In this document: positions 36,574 to 47,370 of the stretch, one piece after another | Layout: each line of letters begins with the position of its first letter | How positions within the stretch are numbered: the stretch's first letter is position 1 | Assembly (NCBI RefSeq): GCF_019649055.1 | Contig: NW_026570326.1 | Coordinates: 372,001-436,000, forward strand | Direction: 5' to 3' | DNA from: Paramacrobiotus metropolitanus | Lineage: Eukaryota; Tardigrada; Eutardigrada; Parachela; Macrobiotidae | Length of the DNA stretch: 64,000 bases | Translations under genes and position numbers: made by a program | Notes under the pieces: model-generated | Databases searched by the model: none | What the model was told of the DNA's origin: nothing | What the model saw: the letters and a program-made list of their open reading frames with translations, nothing else

Positions 36574-36918
36574 TCAGGTTCCATCCTGGTTTTCTTGATT
36601 AGTTCGGGCGAAATTTTCATTTGCTCTTTGGATCGCCTCAGGGGAATAACGTGCGGCGATTGGGCGAACCAGTCGTGCTGGCAGTATTAACGTTAATACG
36701 TGGTGAATGAACACATGCTGATAAGTCGTCATTCGAGACGCGTTGGTAAAACCACATTCGCAACAATTAAAAATGGTATTGAACTGTTCGACGTTCAGAG
36801 TGTCGATATCGTGACAAATTGTTATGTCTCGGCTTTCGATGCACAGATTTAGATGAATATATTCGTAATTAGCAGTGCAGTAGATCAAAGGCGGGCTATC
36901 AAAATTAACTGGCGGCAT
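36574..36918 (-). CDS. C2H2 zinc-finger ORF inside the LTR element
   Basis: Single open frame of 114 residues from an ATG at 36918. Residues around CCECGFTNASRMTTYQHVF with the following HH give the spacing C-x2-C-x12-H-x3-H, a canonical C2H2 finger. No retroelement domain is present. It is the only ORF in the interior with a recognisable motif and would be transcribed in the same direction as the element. It could be a captured host fragment or an element-encoded regulator. A short frame downstream (36334-36570) has no features. Confidence 0.45.
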   Translation of the reverse strand: MPPVNFDSPPLIYCTANYEYIHLNLCIESRDITICHDIDTLNVEQFNTIFNCCECGFTNASRMTTYQHVFIHHVLTLILPARLVRPIAARYSPEAIQRANENFARTNQENQDGT

Positions 36919-38877
36919 GTTAGAAAATAAACCGAAAAATGAAAACAGATATTATTTTATCGGTATATTTACCGAGCGAATTTAAACTTTCGTATGTTAA
37001 ATTGAAAAGGTTATAACAGTACTGTGCTGTCATGCGCGCTAAAATCAAAACGGAAAAAAGTAAACGAGCTCAAACTTGTTGACTTGAAAAGATTTAAATA
37101 CTAGCAGCATCAGGAAATTGTGCTATAATTTACGCGTATAAGGGTGCACTAGTGAATGCAACTTTGACTGACGGTGCACTGTTGGCAATTGCTTTAAAAT
37201 CTCTCAAAATTTGTGGATTGGCCAGATAAATATATATCAAATCTGATTTTTAAAGGAAAGAGAGAAATATTTTCAGAATGTTTTCAGAAGGAGGATCGCT
37301 TAACTTCGTACGACTCTAACGCACGTTACAGCTTCAGAGAATGAGGATGCCGGTTACCATATAAGGAAGCGTTTCGATCAGTATTACAGGAGGCATATAC
37401 ACAGGCACAGTGGTCCCACGCACTGCGCTGAGCATAAAGGGACGGCCTCAAATAAACTGAATTCAGAGATGATGTGATGCGACGGCATATAAGAGCAGAG
37501 AGCGCAAGGGAATAAAGAGCAAGATAGTAACAGACTGACAGCCTTCACGTATAGTGGATACTGCATCACTTGGACTGCGCGAGTGTACGGCATTCAAATT
37601 TCAAGAGCGATCTGTTTTTAATATTCATCTTCGTCGACGGATTACAAACTTCAATCAGTCAGCACCGCTTTGGCCAGTATAGTATAGTAAATTTTAAAAG
37701 ACGTCGTACTGATGCGCAGAATTTATAGAGGAACGTTTCAAATGCAATATGCGGTTGGCTCGGTACCGGTAAGAAATATTTTTATTGACAATAATAAGTA
37801 AATAAACTGCAGTGCGGTATAGGAGACCGATAGCTGCTTGGGATAGCAATTGCTAAAGACATAAGGAAAATATTTATAAATAATTTTCGTATAGAAAACG
37901 TATGCGGCATATCTGCCTCTTAAGTACAGAGACAATGCTGTACTATTACTGTAATAAAATTTAAAGTAAATTATGCATGCTGTGCTGACAAAAACAGATA
38001 ATAAGAAATGGAAGAAATACAGATCACTTCAACAGTACTTGGAAAGAACGTAAGGAAAACGATATCAAAGAACTCGACGATCGATAATCATATTCGAAGC
38101 GATAATAATAATGTTAATTAATTTGGTCTCGTAAATTCCAATTAAAGACGGTAGATATGGTATTTACGAGTGTTTACTCGCTTCTCATGCTGCCTCTTCC
38201 CTCCTTGCGGAATATTGATGTTGCGCATTAACAGAAATTAGGAATAAATCGAATGAATTATAGTAGCTGCACAACGGTTTAATTAATTATCGAAAAATTG
38301 CAGATGTTAATAAAATAAGATAAACACGGTGCACAGAATTCCGTAATACAAAATGTGATTTACGGACGATGTAACGAGGTTCGAATAAATTATTTTAGTG
38401 CTGCAGATAACGCAAAGAAAGTAAAGGAAAGATAGCGAATAATGATTTGCCATATTTAGGCAGCAGTAATTTCTTTTGAACAAAGGTGAAGAACATAATA
38501 ATGCTGCTAATATTTTTTTTTTTTAAAGAGATTTTTTGTTAGACAGAATTTCCCAGCATTAAAAACCCTTGCGATATTTACCAAGGACACGGTTGCACGC
38601 AGTATATTAGAATCATCCTGGGTGGCGGCATACAGCACAAGCATACGCTGAAATTATACAAAGAATGCCGGATTTACGCAATATGTGATCCTTTCTCCTC
38701 CCTGGTATCGATAAACTCATCGGTGAAATAAAGGTCATAGGGATACACTGATAAACGAAATAACAGCTCTTCACAGTATAGAACTTTAGGAAAGGTCAGG
38801 GGCATAAAATGAATTAATTAATATAGGTGGAAAAATAAAGGTCATGGGCACTCGTGTTAGTTAGGCAAAATAACCAA

Positions 38878-38895
38878 CAAAACCTGGAGCCACCA
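38878..38895 (-). other. Primer-binding site of the LTR element
   Basis: The plus strand ends CCTGGAGCCACCA three bases before the LTR, which looks like the 3' end of a mature tRNA. Its complement on the minus strand starts TGGTGGCTCCAGG. Which tRNA is used cannot be told from this window. Confidence 0.7.
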
Positions 38896-38898
38896 AGT

Positions 38899-39182
38899 TG
38901 TTACGTGCTTTTTCTAAGGTGGAATACGCGGATGTAAAGTAGCTTTATTGATAGAAATAAGCCAGATGTTATTAGCTAGTTGAGCCTGATGTAAAGCTAA
39001 AGAAAGATACAGTAGCAAGCCGGTTTTATACCGAGCTGCTGGTAAGAAACTGTATAAATAGAACATTGTAGGTGGAACTAAAGTAAGTGTAACAGAAGTA
39101 CATAAAAGGATACAGTACATATAAGGAGATAGTAATTATAGATATAGTGTACGTATAGTACTTATGTAATGTACTCGTAACA
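38899..39182 (-). repeat. LTR (5' LTR in element orientation)
   Basis: Identical by eye to 36097-36380. Followed on the plus strand by the target duplicate GTAC. Confidence 0.85.
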
Positions 39183-39189
39183 GTACTCA

Positions 39190-40426
39190 CACCTCTCCCG
39201 AAAAATTCCTTTTTAAAGGACCATGAATCTTGGAAGCAGTGTTAGAAGTGCCAGCGAACAAGTATACAATGGTGGTCGTGAAGCTGTCACCGCTGAACGT
39301 TATTAAGTTGTGCAATCGACAACACTCTTATTCACCAACTCTTCACGAACATATGCGCAAGCTGCACGCCAACCACCGGAGTGCCATCCATGCACCACGC
39401 GAACGGATCCACCAGGAGTCTGTCAGCAGCAAAGGTTCAACCTGATTGCAAGTTTACGACATGATCCCAACAGCCTACCAGAAATCATTAAGCCAAAAGA
39501 AGTTATGACCAATTTGGATGGTTTTTTCCGAGGTAAATCAACAACGGACACGCCTCTTGTAAAGGAGGTATATCAACGGAAAGTTTCGCGTGAAATCGTG
39601 CTGACCTTTAATTCTGCACAAGAAAGGGATAAGGCACAAGAACTATTGGCTTCCAGTGAAGTTTTACCCATTGAAAAGCTATCTGTTCCGAAGACTACTT
39701 TTCCCATTATCGTTAAAAACGTTGACGTGGAAAATTGTGAACATTTAAAGGAGGAAATAGAATTTAGAAACCCGTCTACCCGTGGTCAAATCGCTTCTGT
39801 TCGCGTTATATTCCGCAAGAGAAGCAATAATAGTATCACTTCGTACACCGGAACAGGACATATTAAGATCCATTTTACCAATGCAGACGCGCAACAGAAA
39901 GTTCTTGCAGCCAAGCGTTTATATGTATTCGCCACCTGCGGTTGGACTGAAGCGGTTAGCATCGACTCAGCTGTTTTACGATGTTATAAATGTAACAAAT
40001 ATGGTCACAAAGCGAGCGCATGCCAATCACTTATTCCTGTGTGTGGAAGATGCAGTGAAGCGCATTTTACTCGTGAATGCCACAAAGATTCCTCGAACTA
40101 TAAATGTTCAAACTGTTCGGAGAATCACGCTGCTGGATCTACCAACTGTCGTTCGCAACAGCGGGCTGTAGAGAAGTACCGTACTAGGTTTTGACCACTC
40201 TTCTCTCAACCCTAAATATTTGACAATTACTACGCTGAAAATCTGAAACCACTTTGACCGGTCCAATATTCTACCCTGAAAACTGTTACATCTCATCCTG
40301 GAAACCATTATGAAGACTGCAATAACATTACTGCCATGAAGAAATGACCTCAACCAAGATTTGTTGGAGCAATGGTCCATTCAAGGACTACGCTGTAAAA
40401 TCCTATCAACAACAACAACAACAACT
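39190..40426 (+). mobile_element. ORF1-only LINE-like retroposon with (AAC)n tail
   Basis: A gag-like ORF1 (39310-40194) is followed by about 210 bp and an (AAC)6-type tail at about 40407-40426, with no reverse transcriptase frame. A simple-repeat tail is typical of some non-LTR elements. The 5' limit is uncertain because the LTR element inserted at or next to it. This is either an internally deleted LINE or an ORF1-only non-autonomous element. Confidence 0.6.
39310..40194 (+). CDS. LINE ORF1 / gag-like nucleic-acid-binding protein
   Basis: Open frame of 294 codons. The last 80 residues hold three zinc knuckles: CYKCNKYGHKASAC, CGRCSEAHFTREC and CSNCSENHAAGSTNC, with spacing as in ORF1 of Jockey/I-type LINEs. 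Upstream, the segment with SREIVLTFNSAQERDKA fits the RNA-binding part of such proteins. The frame has no ATG at its beginning. A short frame starting MNLGSSVRSASEQVYNGG at about 39222 may be the true N-terminus, which would need a one-base shift near 39300. Such proteins bind element RNA in the cytoplasm. Probably a decayed copy. Confidence 0.7.
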   Translation: MQSTTLLFTNSSRTYAQAARQPPECHPCTTRTDPPGVCQQQRFNLIASLRHDPNSLPEIIKPKEVMTNLDGFFRGKSTTDTPLVKEVYQRKVSREIVLTFNSAQERDKAQELLASSEVLPIEKLSVPKTTFPIIVKNVDVENCEHLKEEIEFRNPSTRGQIASVRVIFRKRSNNSITSYTGTGHIKIHFTNADAQQKVLAAKRLYVFATCGWTEAVSIDSAVLRCYKCNKYGHKASACQSLIPVCGRCSEAHFTRECHKDSSNYKCSNCSENHAAGSTNCRSQQRAVEKYRTRF

Positions 40427-41423
40427 CTTATTATTAAGCTACGCGTACGATAGCAACCAATTTGAAAGAAACAAATTAAAAAAAACCTGAAACATACGAA
40501 AACCTTACAAAACCGATACCGTTTGTTCTGGCCCTCGCTCATTTGGGTCTCCATACTGAAACGGTTGAAGAAAACGGGAGAAGTTTCCGCTGCTAACAGC
40601 CGATAGCAATTTTTGAAAGTATGTCGAACCTTCGAACAGATTTTTTTTTGGATCTGCCAAGTTTCATCGATTGCCAATAAGCGGCCAGTCTAAGTGGCAG
40701 CGGCCAGTGATAGGTGTTGATTCCACATTTTGTACCTTCCACTTTTTGTACCTTTTATACAGCACGTTTTTGTGCCACTTATTATCTATAGAAGTATTGT
40801 GAGTCTATACCTTTTTTAAATTTCATCTTTTATACCATGCTGCTGCGATATAACTGTACGTGTGCATTTAGTAAGTAACTTGTGCCACTTGCATTTCTCA
40901 ACACTGCGATGTTTATGCGTCTCGAATATTCTCGTATCTTATCTGTATGTTACAAATCTGTGCGGTTTTTCATAACACTTTCAATGTTTCCTTGCAATTT
41001 TACCGAATCGTGTACATCCACAGGAACTTTCACTGTCACAAACTGCCAATGATATTTTGTAGCCAAAACATTTGTATACGTAGGCGTGAAAGTGCGTTTG
41101 CGCGCTACGGCCTCCGGTTGGAAAGTTATGGGTGAATCAAAATTCCAGAAAGTATAAATGCCTGCTGTTGGGGGTCTCGATCGCAACAAGAGGAAATGCC
41201 GAAGTCCCGGGTCGCTAGCTGATACACTAATAGGTTTTCTTACGTACTGGACAACAGGTACAGGTCAATAGCTCTTGCTGGTGTTTGATAGAAAAGCTAG
41301 TGTCTAAAGGAAGAAAAACTTTTAGGAGGCGAAATTTTCATCGCTTCAAAGACTTAGTAACAAATTAGTAACAAAAATATTTTTGCTGTCAAACACGAGA
41401 AAAAGAATTTGATTACCAACAAT
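40427..41423. other. Spacer with a broken fold-back copy
   Basis: About 40970-41160 resembles one half of the TTAA fold-back family (AGGAACTTTCACTGTC, TTGCGCGCTACGGCCTCCGG). No gene seen. Confidence 0.4.
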
Positions 41424-41567
41424 ATTGTGAGTAATTTTTTCCAAAGTTTCTTCCGTGAACATTCAGTACAGCAATAAATAATTTACTGCTGTACTGAATG
41501 TTCAGGGATTCCCTGACAAAGTTTCTTCCCTGAAAGGGAAGAAACTCTGAAAAAAGTAATTCACAAT
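41424..41567. repeat. Nested inverted repeat (small fold-back element)
   Basis: Outer arms 41424-41454 and 41537-41567 and inner arms 41457-41473 and 41487-41503 pair almost perfectly; 41504-41536 forms an additional stem region. It lies 190 bp upstream of the secreted module gene. A MITE-like hairpin. Confidence 0.75.
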
Positions 41568-41757
41568 ACCACCAAACACTTAATTATTATGTGTGTGGTG
41601 TAAGTTAGCAACAAACAGTAACAGCAGTTATATTTCTGAATAACAGTACAGTATCAAAAGTTTTTGAGTATCATGGAAGGTACACGAAATTAAGTCCTTG
41701 ATAGTTAGGCTCAATTTTCGCTAGGTTGGGACAGCAGATACCCCTTCCTTCAAAATA

Positions 41758-42522
41758 ATGGGCTCTATAATATGCGCACCGTTCATGACTTGTATTTTCT
41801 ATCTCACTTACGTAAACGGCGAGATCCGATTCACCTCTCGTCACATACGGAACACCGCAATATACAGCGATATCGACTATCGATTTCGGGACGTCGACGC
41901 CATCTACATGCCATATGAGCACTACCTCAACTGGTTCGAACAGATCATGGGCCAAATTGGAGGGGTTACGGCCAACCAGAGGAAAGAGCTGTTTGGAATG
42001 TTCGAGGGTCTTCTATCAGCTAAAAATGACACTTCAAAATTTGACGACGATCCTGGTATAAAAGACGTGCTACTGTGGCCGGACACGGTTAAGAAACCTA
42101 CCGCCGTTGCAATGAATGCCACCGCAGTGTACCGCGACGCTCAAAATGATTGCGTGCGGGCAGCAATTATTGATAATTTTGAAAATCGCCCTCGTTCAGG
42201 CTGGAAAGTATGGATTAACGAAGGCAATCTCATCCGATTAGGGTTACAGTTCGCCCCAGCGACCGAGTATTGCAGTCTTTCTTTAAAGAAAGAAAAATCT
42301 GCAGGGTTAAAATACAAAGACGAAGGCTCATTCTTCTCTGGCGGACAGCACGAATCCGCTCCGCCCGAGTGGTTCAGTTTTACCACAACGCTTACCTTTA
42401 ATGCAAAGGACTATATTACCTTTGTACCTACAGAATACAGGTTTGCACCGAAGCCACCGACTTTGGTTCACATGAACTTTTTATTAGTCCGAACTATGGT
42501 GACGTATGGAACTGTACCATAA
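41758..42522 (+). CDS. Secreted protein carrying the LLM module, second copy
   Basis: Single exon, 254 residues. Residues 1-20 are a signal peptide (IICAPFMTCIFYLTYVNG). Residues about 28-115 are the module: SRHIRNTAIYSDIDYRF, AIYMPYEHYLNWFEQI, RKELFGMFEGLLSAKN, LLWPD. The C-terminal half shares CVRAAI, GNLIRLGLQFAP, PTEYRF and VRTMVTYGTV with the 7235-8011 protein and with nothing else in the window. The DDN-RP motif of other module copies is degraded to PDTVKKP, so this copy has diverged most. No membrane segment. Unknown family; conservation of two intact single-exon copies argues for function. Confidence 0.8.
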   Translation: MGSIICAPFMTCIFYLTYVNGEIRFTSRHIRNTAIYSDIDYRFRDVDAIYMPYEHYLNWFEQIMGQIGGVTANQRKELFGMFEGLLSAKNDTSKFDDDPGIKDVLLWPDTVKKPTAVAMNATAVYRDAQNDCVRAAIIDNFENRPRSGWKVWINEGNLIRLGLQFAPATEYCSLSLKKEKSAGLKYKDEGSFFSGGQHESAPPEWFSFTTTLTFNAKDYITFVPTEYRFAPKPPTLVHMNFLLVRTMVTYGTVP

Positions 42523-43097
42523 TTCAGCTGATGATGTCAAGTAGTTATCGTCGAAAATTGTGCCGCAGTTCGGGCAAAATCAAATAAGCCACGATAATTA
42601 CAGACGCTGTGTATAAGGACGTAATGAAATATAAACTTCACACAGGTCAGTACAAGAATGGCCTACGTTCACAGTGTCGTGCGTATAAGACAAGCGAACT
42701 GGGCGCCCGACTAGTACGGACTGTTTAGTACACTTTTTTCGTAGCAGCCGCAAAAGCGAGTTTTTTTAAATCATTCATGAAAAGCGGCAATCAAAAGTAC
42801 TTTTTATCAGATGATAGACAACTCTCACAACCTCAGTGGAGGCGGGGTATATCTGTAAGTACTCTCACCACCTCAGTGGAGGCGGGGTATGTCTGTAAGT
42901 ATTATTGTTCGAAAATCGATCGCACTTCCGTTTAAACTTACAAAAACCCGTCTAGTGGTTCGTCAAAGAAGTCTTGGACCGGGATTGTGATTGTTCGCAA
43001 TTTTTTACTCTGCAGGCTTCTTCCACAGTACGTGTTAAAGCAGTGTATCTTGATCTAAACCAGATTTGGTCAATATATACATGCCATTATTCTACGG
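42523..43097. other. Spacer
   Basis: 3' flank of the secreted module gene and, on the minus strand, of TFP-h. Contains the 40-bp duplication at 42822-42901; otherwise nothing seen. Confidence 0.4.
42822..42901. repeat. 40-bp direct tandem duplication
   Basis: Two head-to-tail units (42822-42861, 42862-42901) built around ACCTCAGTGGAGGCGGGGTA with two mismatches. Each unit contains the small palindrome CCTCAGTGGAGG. Confidence 0.85.
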
Positions 43098-44675
43098 TCA
43101 GAGCAGCTTTGCTAAAAAGAGAGGTAAAAACGGCAATAAAGGGTACAATGTGTTGTAAGATGATCGCGCAACGAGTAGCTCAGACAATGTTCGATTGTTG
43201 CACAAATCAGTATTGCACAAACAGTAGACATATCGTACGTGACCAAGATCGCTCACTTTGCATCCTGGGGTTGGATTATCCATTTCACCGTCCGCCCTAC
43301 AACAGAAAATTTTGTCCATAACACCAGTGCTGATTTTTAGTGGCACCGCTGGCCTGATTGTGTGGGATTCAACGATGAATGTGCTTTGTACTTACACACC
43401 GTTCGAACCAAGGCAGTTCTTTCCCTTAAACCTTTCTGCAATGCAATCGGATTGTTTTGATTTTCGCACATCGTAAAACCCTTCTACCGAAACTGTATTT
43501 TAAATAAGGTAAGGCATCATGCAGCTTAGTAAGCAGACATTGCTGGTTGGTTTTATTAAGATCGTGGTAATAAGGTCGTGCGAATTTCGAAAAATCGGAA
43601 GTAGGTTGCACACATCAAGTGCTAATGTTGAGCCGTCAAAACGCTTAGGCCCGCGCTGAAGTTCGGACTTGGACTCCGAGTAGTAAAACTTGGGCTTCAT
43701 TTTACCTGGATATAGACTTCTAAACTTGGACTTTTTAAGTTAGACTTCTGAACTCGGACTTATGTTTGTTCACTTACTGTATTTTTACCTTGTGATATTC
43801 AAAATTTTCTTTTTTTTAAGTATGCAGCATTAGAGCTTAGGCTCAGCCAGGAGGTCTGCCTAAGCGATCCAAGGTATCCCAATTAAAGTTCATTTCATTG
43901 GCAGAAAGGGTTGATAGTGTACGGTCTATGAGCAGTCTACCAAAACATTTTCTGGGAAAACTATTGGAAACCGACTGCTGATTTGAAAGGCAGCAAAACG
44001 TTACGCATCTAACCGAGTTCGATGCTTTACATTTTTTAAAAAGTACGAGTATTTGATAAGATTTCAATACTGGCATTCACACCCAATTCGGTTGGCTAAC
44101 ATTTTCGGGAAGGTGGGGATTTTTTAATTTTCAAAATGTATAGTTTACTTGTAGGGTACTTTCAAATTCAGTTATAGCAGATGCAAAGTTCTTTTCAACA
44201 TTCCCAAGCTAGGCAGGCACCTGGTCACTCACTAGTCACTACCTACTTTCGCTTTCGGTCTGGTAGGATACTTCAGCACAATAATTTGTGCGAGTGCAGG
44301 TTGTCTTGGGAAGAGCGCTGATGTTCTGCTGTTCATTGTATTTACTGGGGCATAAATGTTGTGGCGTACTGGGCGATGATGTTGTGCATTCATAACAGAC
44401 GATTGCTGCGACCCCTAAAAACAAACTAGAAGCGGCTAATATCGAAACATAATTATGAAATTATCGGCTAATATCGAAACATATAAAATCAGCCTAATAC
44501 TATGGGATGACCCTACGGATGTGCATCCGTCCCTCCAAATATGTTAATTTAAAATATCTAAAATATTGAACATTCTACAGAAAAGATTTGTTAGCAGTTC
44601 CGCTTAACAACGTTCCGTGCGGGGCATACTTTGACAATGCAGAATCAAAATTATTGGTCCCAATAATCTAATCAT
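43098..44675 (-). CDS. Three-finger (Ly6/uPAR-like) protein, TFP-h
   Basis: Minus-strand exons 44630-44675 (signal peptide MIRLLGPIILILHCQ), 44247-44414, 43396-43435 and 43098-43296, 150 residues. Exon sizes 46, 168 and 40 and all phases equal those of TFP-f. Landmarks: CYECTTSSPS, TNYCAEVSY, FKGKNCLG, PGCKVSDLG, YVYCLCNTDLCNN and a hydrophobic tail consistent with GPI attachment. Full set of Cys, no break. Likely a GPI-anchored surface protein; partner unknown. Confidence 0.8.
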
Positions 44676-45100
44676 GCTGCTTAATAATTATTACAGAAAT
44701 GTTTTATGACGATCAGTGCTAAATTTCCGTACACACTAGAGCCCAAAGAGTCACAAACCAACATCAGTAAGCACTGTAAGCACTAATTTCAACTAATTCT
44801 AATTACTCCAGTAAAGATTCTCATTTATGTGTCATTATTATGCATTCTTGCTACAGTCAGTAATATTATTACAGTATTAAATTACTGTATCAAGAGTACG
44901 TACTGTACAGTGTACAGTCTGTACTCTCTGCTGAGTCTGCTCCATGTGTACAACCTTACTGCGAACTATGTTATTGTTGTTGTTGCATAAAGCCATAAAC
45001 ATACTGTACAACTTTACTGCGAACCTTCTCCCTGAGTTGCCCTTGGTAACGGTAGCAAACCAAACGTTATAATCATCTGGAATCAGAACTATACTTAGCC

Positions 45101-45160
45101 AGTGCCGCTCTACAGTAGTATAGGCTACTGGCGAAGCCTTTACTACTGTAGAGCGGCGCT
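45101..45160. repeat. Hairpin with 26-bp arms
   Basis: Arms 45101-45126 and 45135-45160 (AGTGCCGCTCTACAGTAGTA...) pair with two mismatches around an 8-nt loop. Confidence 0.8.
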
Positions 45161-45784
45161 GACTTAGCATGCTACTCAATCGATAATAACAACTGAGAAC
45201 ACCTGGGGGCAGTTTTACTAAATAAGGGTCATGTACAGTTTATTTGGAAGTTTTACATTTTGCACTCAGAAATGAAAACATGGGTGCGACTCATGTACAG
45301 CCTTACAAGTTACAGAGAACGAGAATGCTTCGGCTGTGTATTCATACACAATCCGTTAATTTAGGTCGATGCTGCATGCTCGGGAAAACATGGGAATTGC
45401 CTGCGAGCAAAATCCACACGGGTTTTGGCTGTGCTCACGAAGTTCGGACACTGGCTTTGGTTTTGGCTTTGGCTTTCTATACTGGGATGGTACCGATTAA
45501 GATACTGCAGAAATTATTCTATCTTCTTGGATTCTACGAGTACTTGTAAACAATTATAGTGGGTTTCAAGTACAGTACTTACAGTACATGCTAGTATTTC
45601 AATACATTGCCAAGTATTACTAACTTGCTAGCTTCGTATTGTATACTACAACAGTACTCTCTACAAATCTATGTGGACAAAAATTCACATACGTATGTAA
45701 TTGCGTTATGTATACAAGTATGTGTTATACAGGGCAACCTCGGCCTCCGGTCTCGGTTTGCATTTTCGTCGAATTTGTAGAATT

Positions 45785-45900
45785 TATAAGCAAATACATA
45801 ATATGTATTTACATAATAAATACAAATACATAATACATTACAAATACATAATATAGATATGTACATAATATGTACAAATATATTATTATATTTGTGGAGT
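45785..45900. repeat. ATACATAATATGTA-type AT-rich repeat
   Basis: Imperfect repeats of AAATACATAATA and TATGTACATAATATG. Simple-sequence DNA. Confidence 0.7.
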
Positions 45901-46189
45901 TGATTTTTGGGAAGTACCGTCCCATTATAATAATTTAATAATTAAGCACGTTCTTCTTTTCTGTAGTAGGTTATGTCGCAGTGATAATGACGGCTTAATA
46001 TGTAATGAATGTTCTAAAATTTTTGTAGAACACGTATGGCCTACCGAGTACGGTAGTGTTCCAGTTGAGTACCTAATGCCCATAAATATATGTCACATCG
46101 CCGTGCCAATCGCGTTTACAGCAAATTTAGAAACTAGTCCTATTATCCTAAACAAATTTCGGTAATGGTGTGAAAAATGGTGTGGCCGT

Positions 46190-47370
46190 TTAAGGGAAGT
46201 GGCTCGGTACAGGGTACCAAAATCGTGTATATGCACGAAATCTTTCACTTTCGCGCACTCCCAAACCTTTGTCCATTTGTTTTATCACATTCTGTAGTCA
46301 GATGATTTGTATACACAGGCGAGAAACGGTTTGGGCGCGCATCATCCGGTTCCAGAGCTATGGCTGTTAGAAAGTACCAAAAAGTTTAAATGCATTCAGG
46401 TATACCAAAAGTTTCGTTTTGACCCGATCTCCTTCAAATTTTAGATGAAAACGCACATTAGATTCTCCTTCAAATTTTAGATGAAAACGCACATTTTCTT
46501 TGCGGCGAAAAGTCGTGCGTCGAATTTAATTGCGGCGAAATGTCACACTCCCAAATGTCGGGGGCGGTTTGGGCACTTTGCGTGTATGCAACTTGCAACA
46601 TTCGGTTGGACGTGTGTGGCGTGTAAGCAACATTCGGTTGGACGTGTGTGGCGCGTAAGCAACATTCGGTTGGACGTGTGTGGCGTGTAAGCAACATTCG
46701 GTTGGACTCATTTTGTCACTGTTTCGGGTGTGCGCCGTTTAATTCGCACATATCTGTGGAGCGAATGACTGGAAATGCAAACATCTGCCAAAAATGCAGC
46801 TTGCCAAAAATTCAGTCTCTAATCGACCATTTCTTGAACTGCTTCGTTTCCGAAACCACTTGTTTTTAGCGCAATCAATGATTTTAATTTGCCTTAAACA
46901 ACACTATACTCGTAGTCATTAGTAATACAAAAGTACAATTGTCTGTAAAACACACTGATTGTGCACATTAATTGGCCGAATTTTCTACAGTAAACCAAAA
47001 ATTCATGCTGTGTCTAAGTTGCGCAAAAGGTTCACAGTGTAAGCATTTTGGCTGCGTCTGTGTGCACGGTTGACCTTTCGGGGTCCGCATGGGTGCGGGT
47101 TGCGTGCAAGGATTTCGGGAACAGGTGTTGGTTGCGGGGACGGCTAACCATTTTTTCCATTTCTTATTTCGTTAATTTTTAGGTAATCATTTTATTAACT
47201 ACTATGTAATTTGAAAACAAAACGGTTTGGTGGTTCGGGTTACAAATGATTTTCATGGTAATGCGTGTTTATGCAAAATTTGAAGAACATCCGTTGATAG
47301 AAGACTATTAGTACACCCCCCATGCGTTTAAACTTTTGGAATTTTGTCGTTTCACCCGTAGCAGTATGGT
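46190..47370. mobile_element. Broken fold-back MITE with internal insertion
   Basis: The left part (about 46190-46480: GGCTCGGTACAGGGTACC, TTTCGCGCACTCCCAAAC, ATTTGTATACACAGGCG) and the right part (about 47215-47345: TTCATGGTAATGCGTGTTTA, GTACACCCCCCATGCGTTTA) match opposite ends of the TTAA fold-back family. Between them lie about 700 bp that include the 32-bp tandem repeat. Ends not exact. Confidence 0.45.
46595..46706. repeat. 32-bp tandem repeat, about 3.5 units
   Basis: GCAACATTCGGTTGGAC begins at 46595, 46627, 46659 and 46691, a period of exactly 32 bp, with GTGTGTGGCGTGTAA as the rest of the unit and one or two changes per unit. A minisatellite; there are no unique spacers, so it is not a CRISPR array. 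Confidence 0.85.

Larger units (their letters stand above)
36097..39182 (-). mobile_element. Non-autonomous LTR retrotransposon, minus orientation
   Basis: Two 284-bp direct repeats, 36097-36380 and 38899-39182, which I find identical by eye, start TGTTACG and end GTAACA. The element is flanked by the 4-bp duplication GTAC (36093-36096 and 39183-39186). Next to the right LTR, 38878-38895 reads as a tRNA 3' end finishing in CCA, so its complement is a primer-binding site for minus-strand orientation. Next to the left LTR, 36381-36391 reads as a polypurine tract on the minus strand. The 2.5-kb interior has no gag, protease, reverse transcriptase or integrase frame. Identical LTRs mean a very recent insertion. 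Confidence 0.85.
44676..46189. other. Long spacer, repeat-rich
   Basis: Contains repeated GTACAGTACTG-like strings, a hairpin at 45101-45160 and an AT-rich ATACATAA repeat at about 45785-45900. The open frame 45244-45549 lacks family or splice support. No gene called. Confidence 0.4.

Noticed and set aside
38878-38895. Possible tRNA gene
   Set aside because: Only the 3' end of a tRNA with CCA is present, exactly where an LTR element's primer-binding site belongs; no cloverleaf.
46595-46706. CRISPR-like direct repeats
   Set aside because: Units are contiguous with no unique spacers, and the sequence is eukaryotic.
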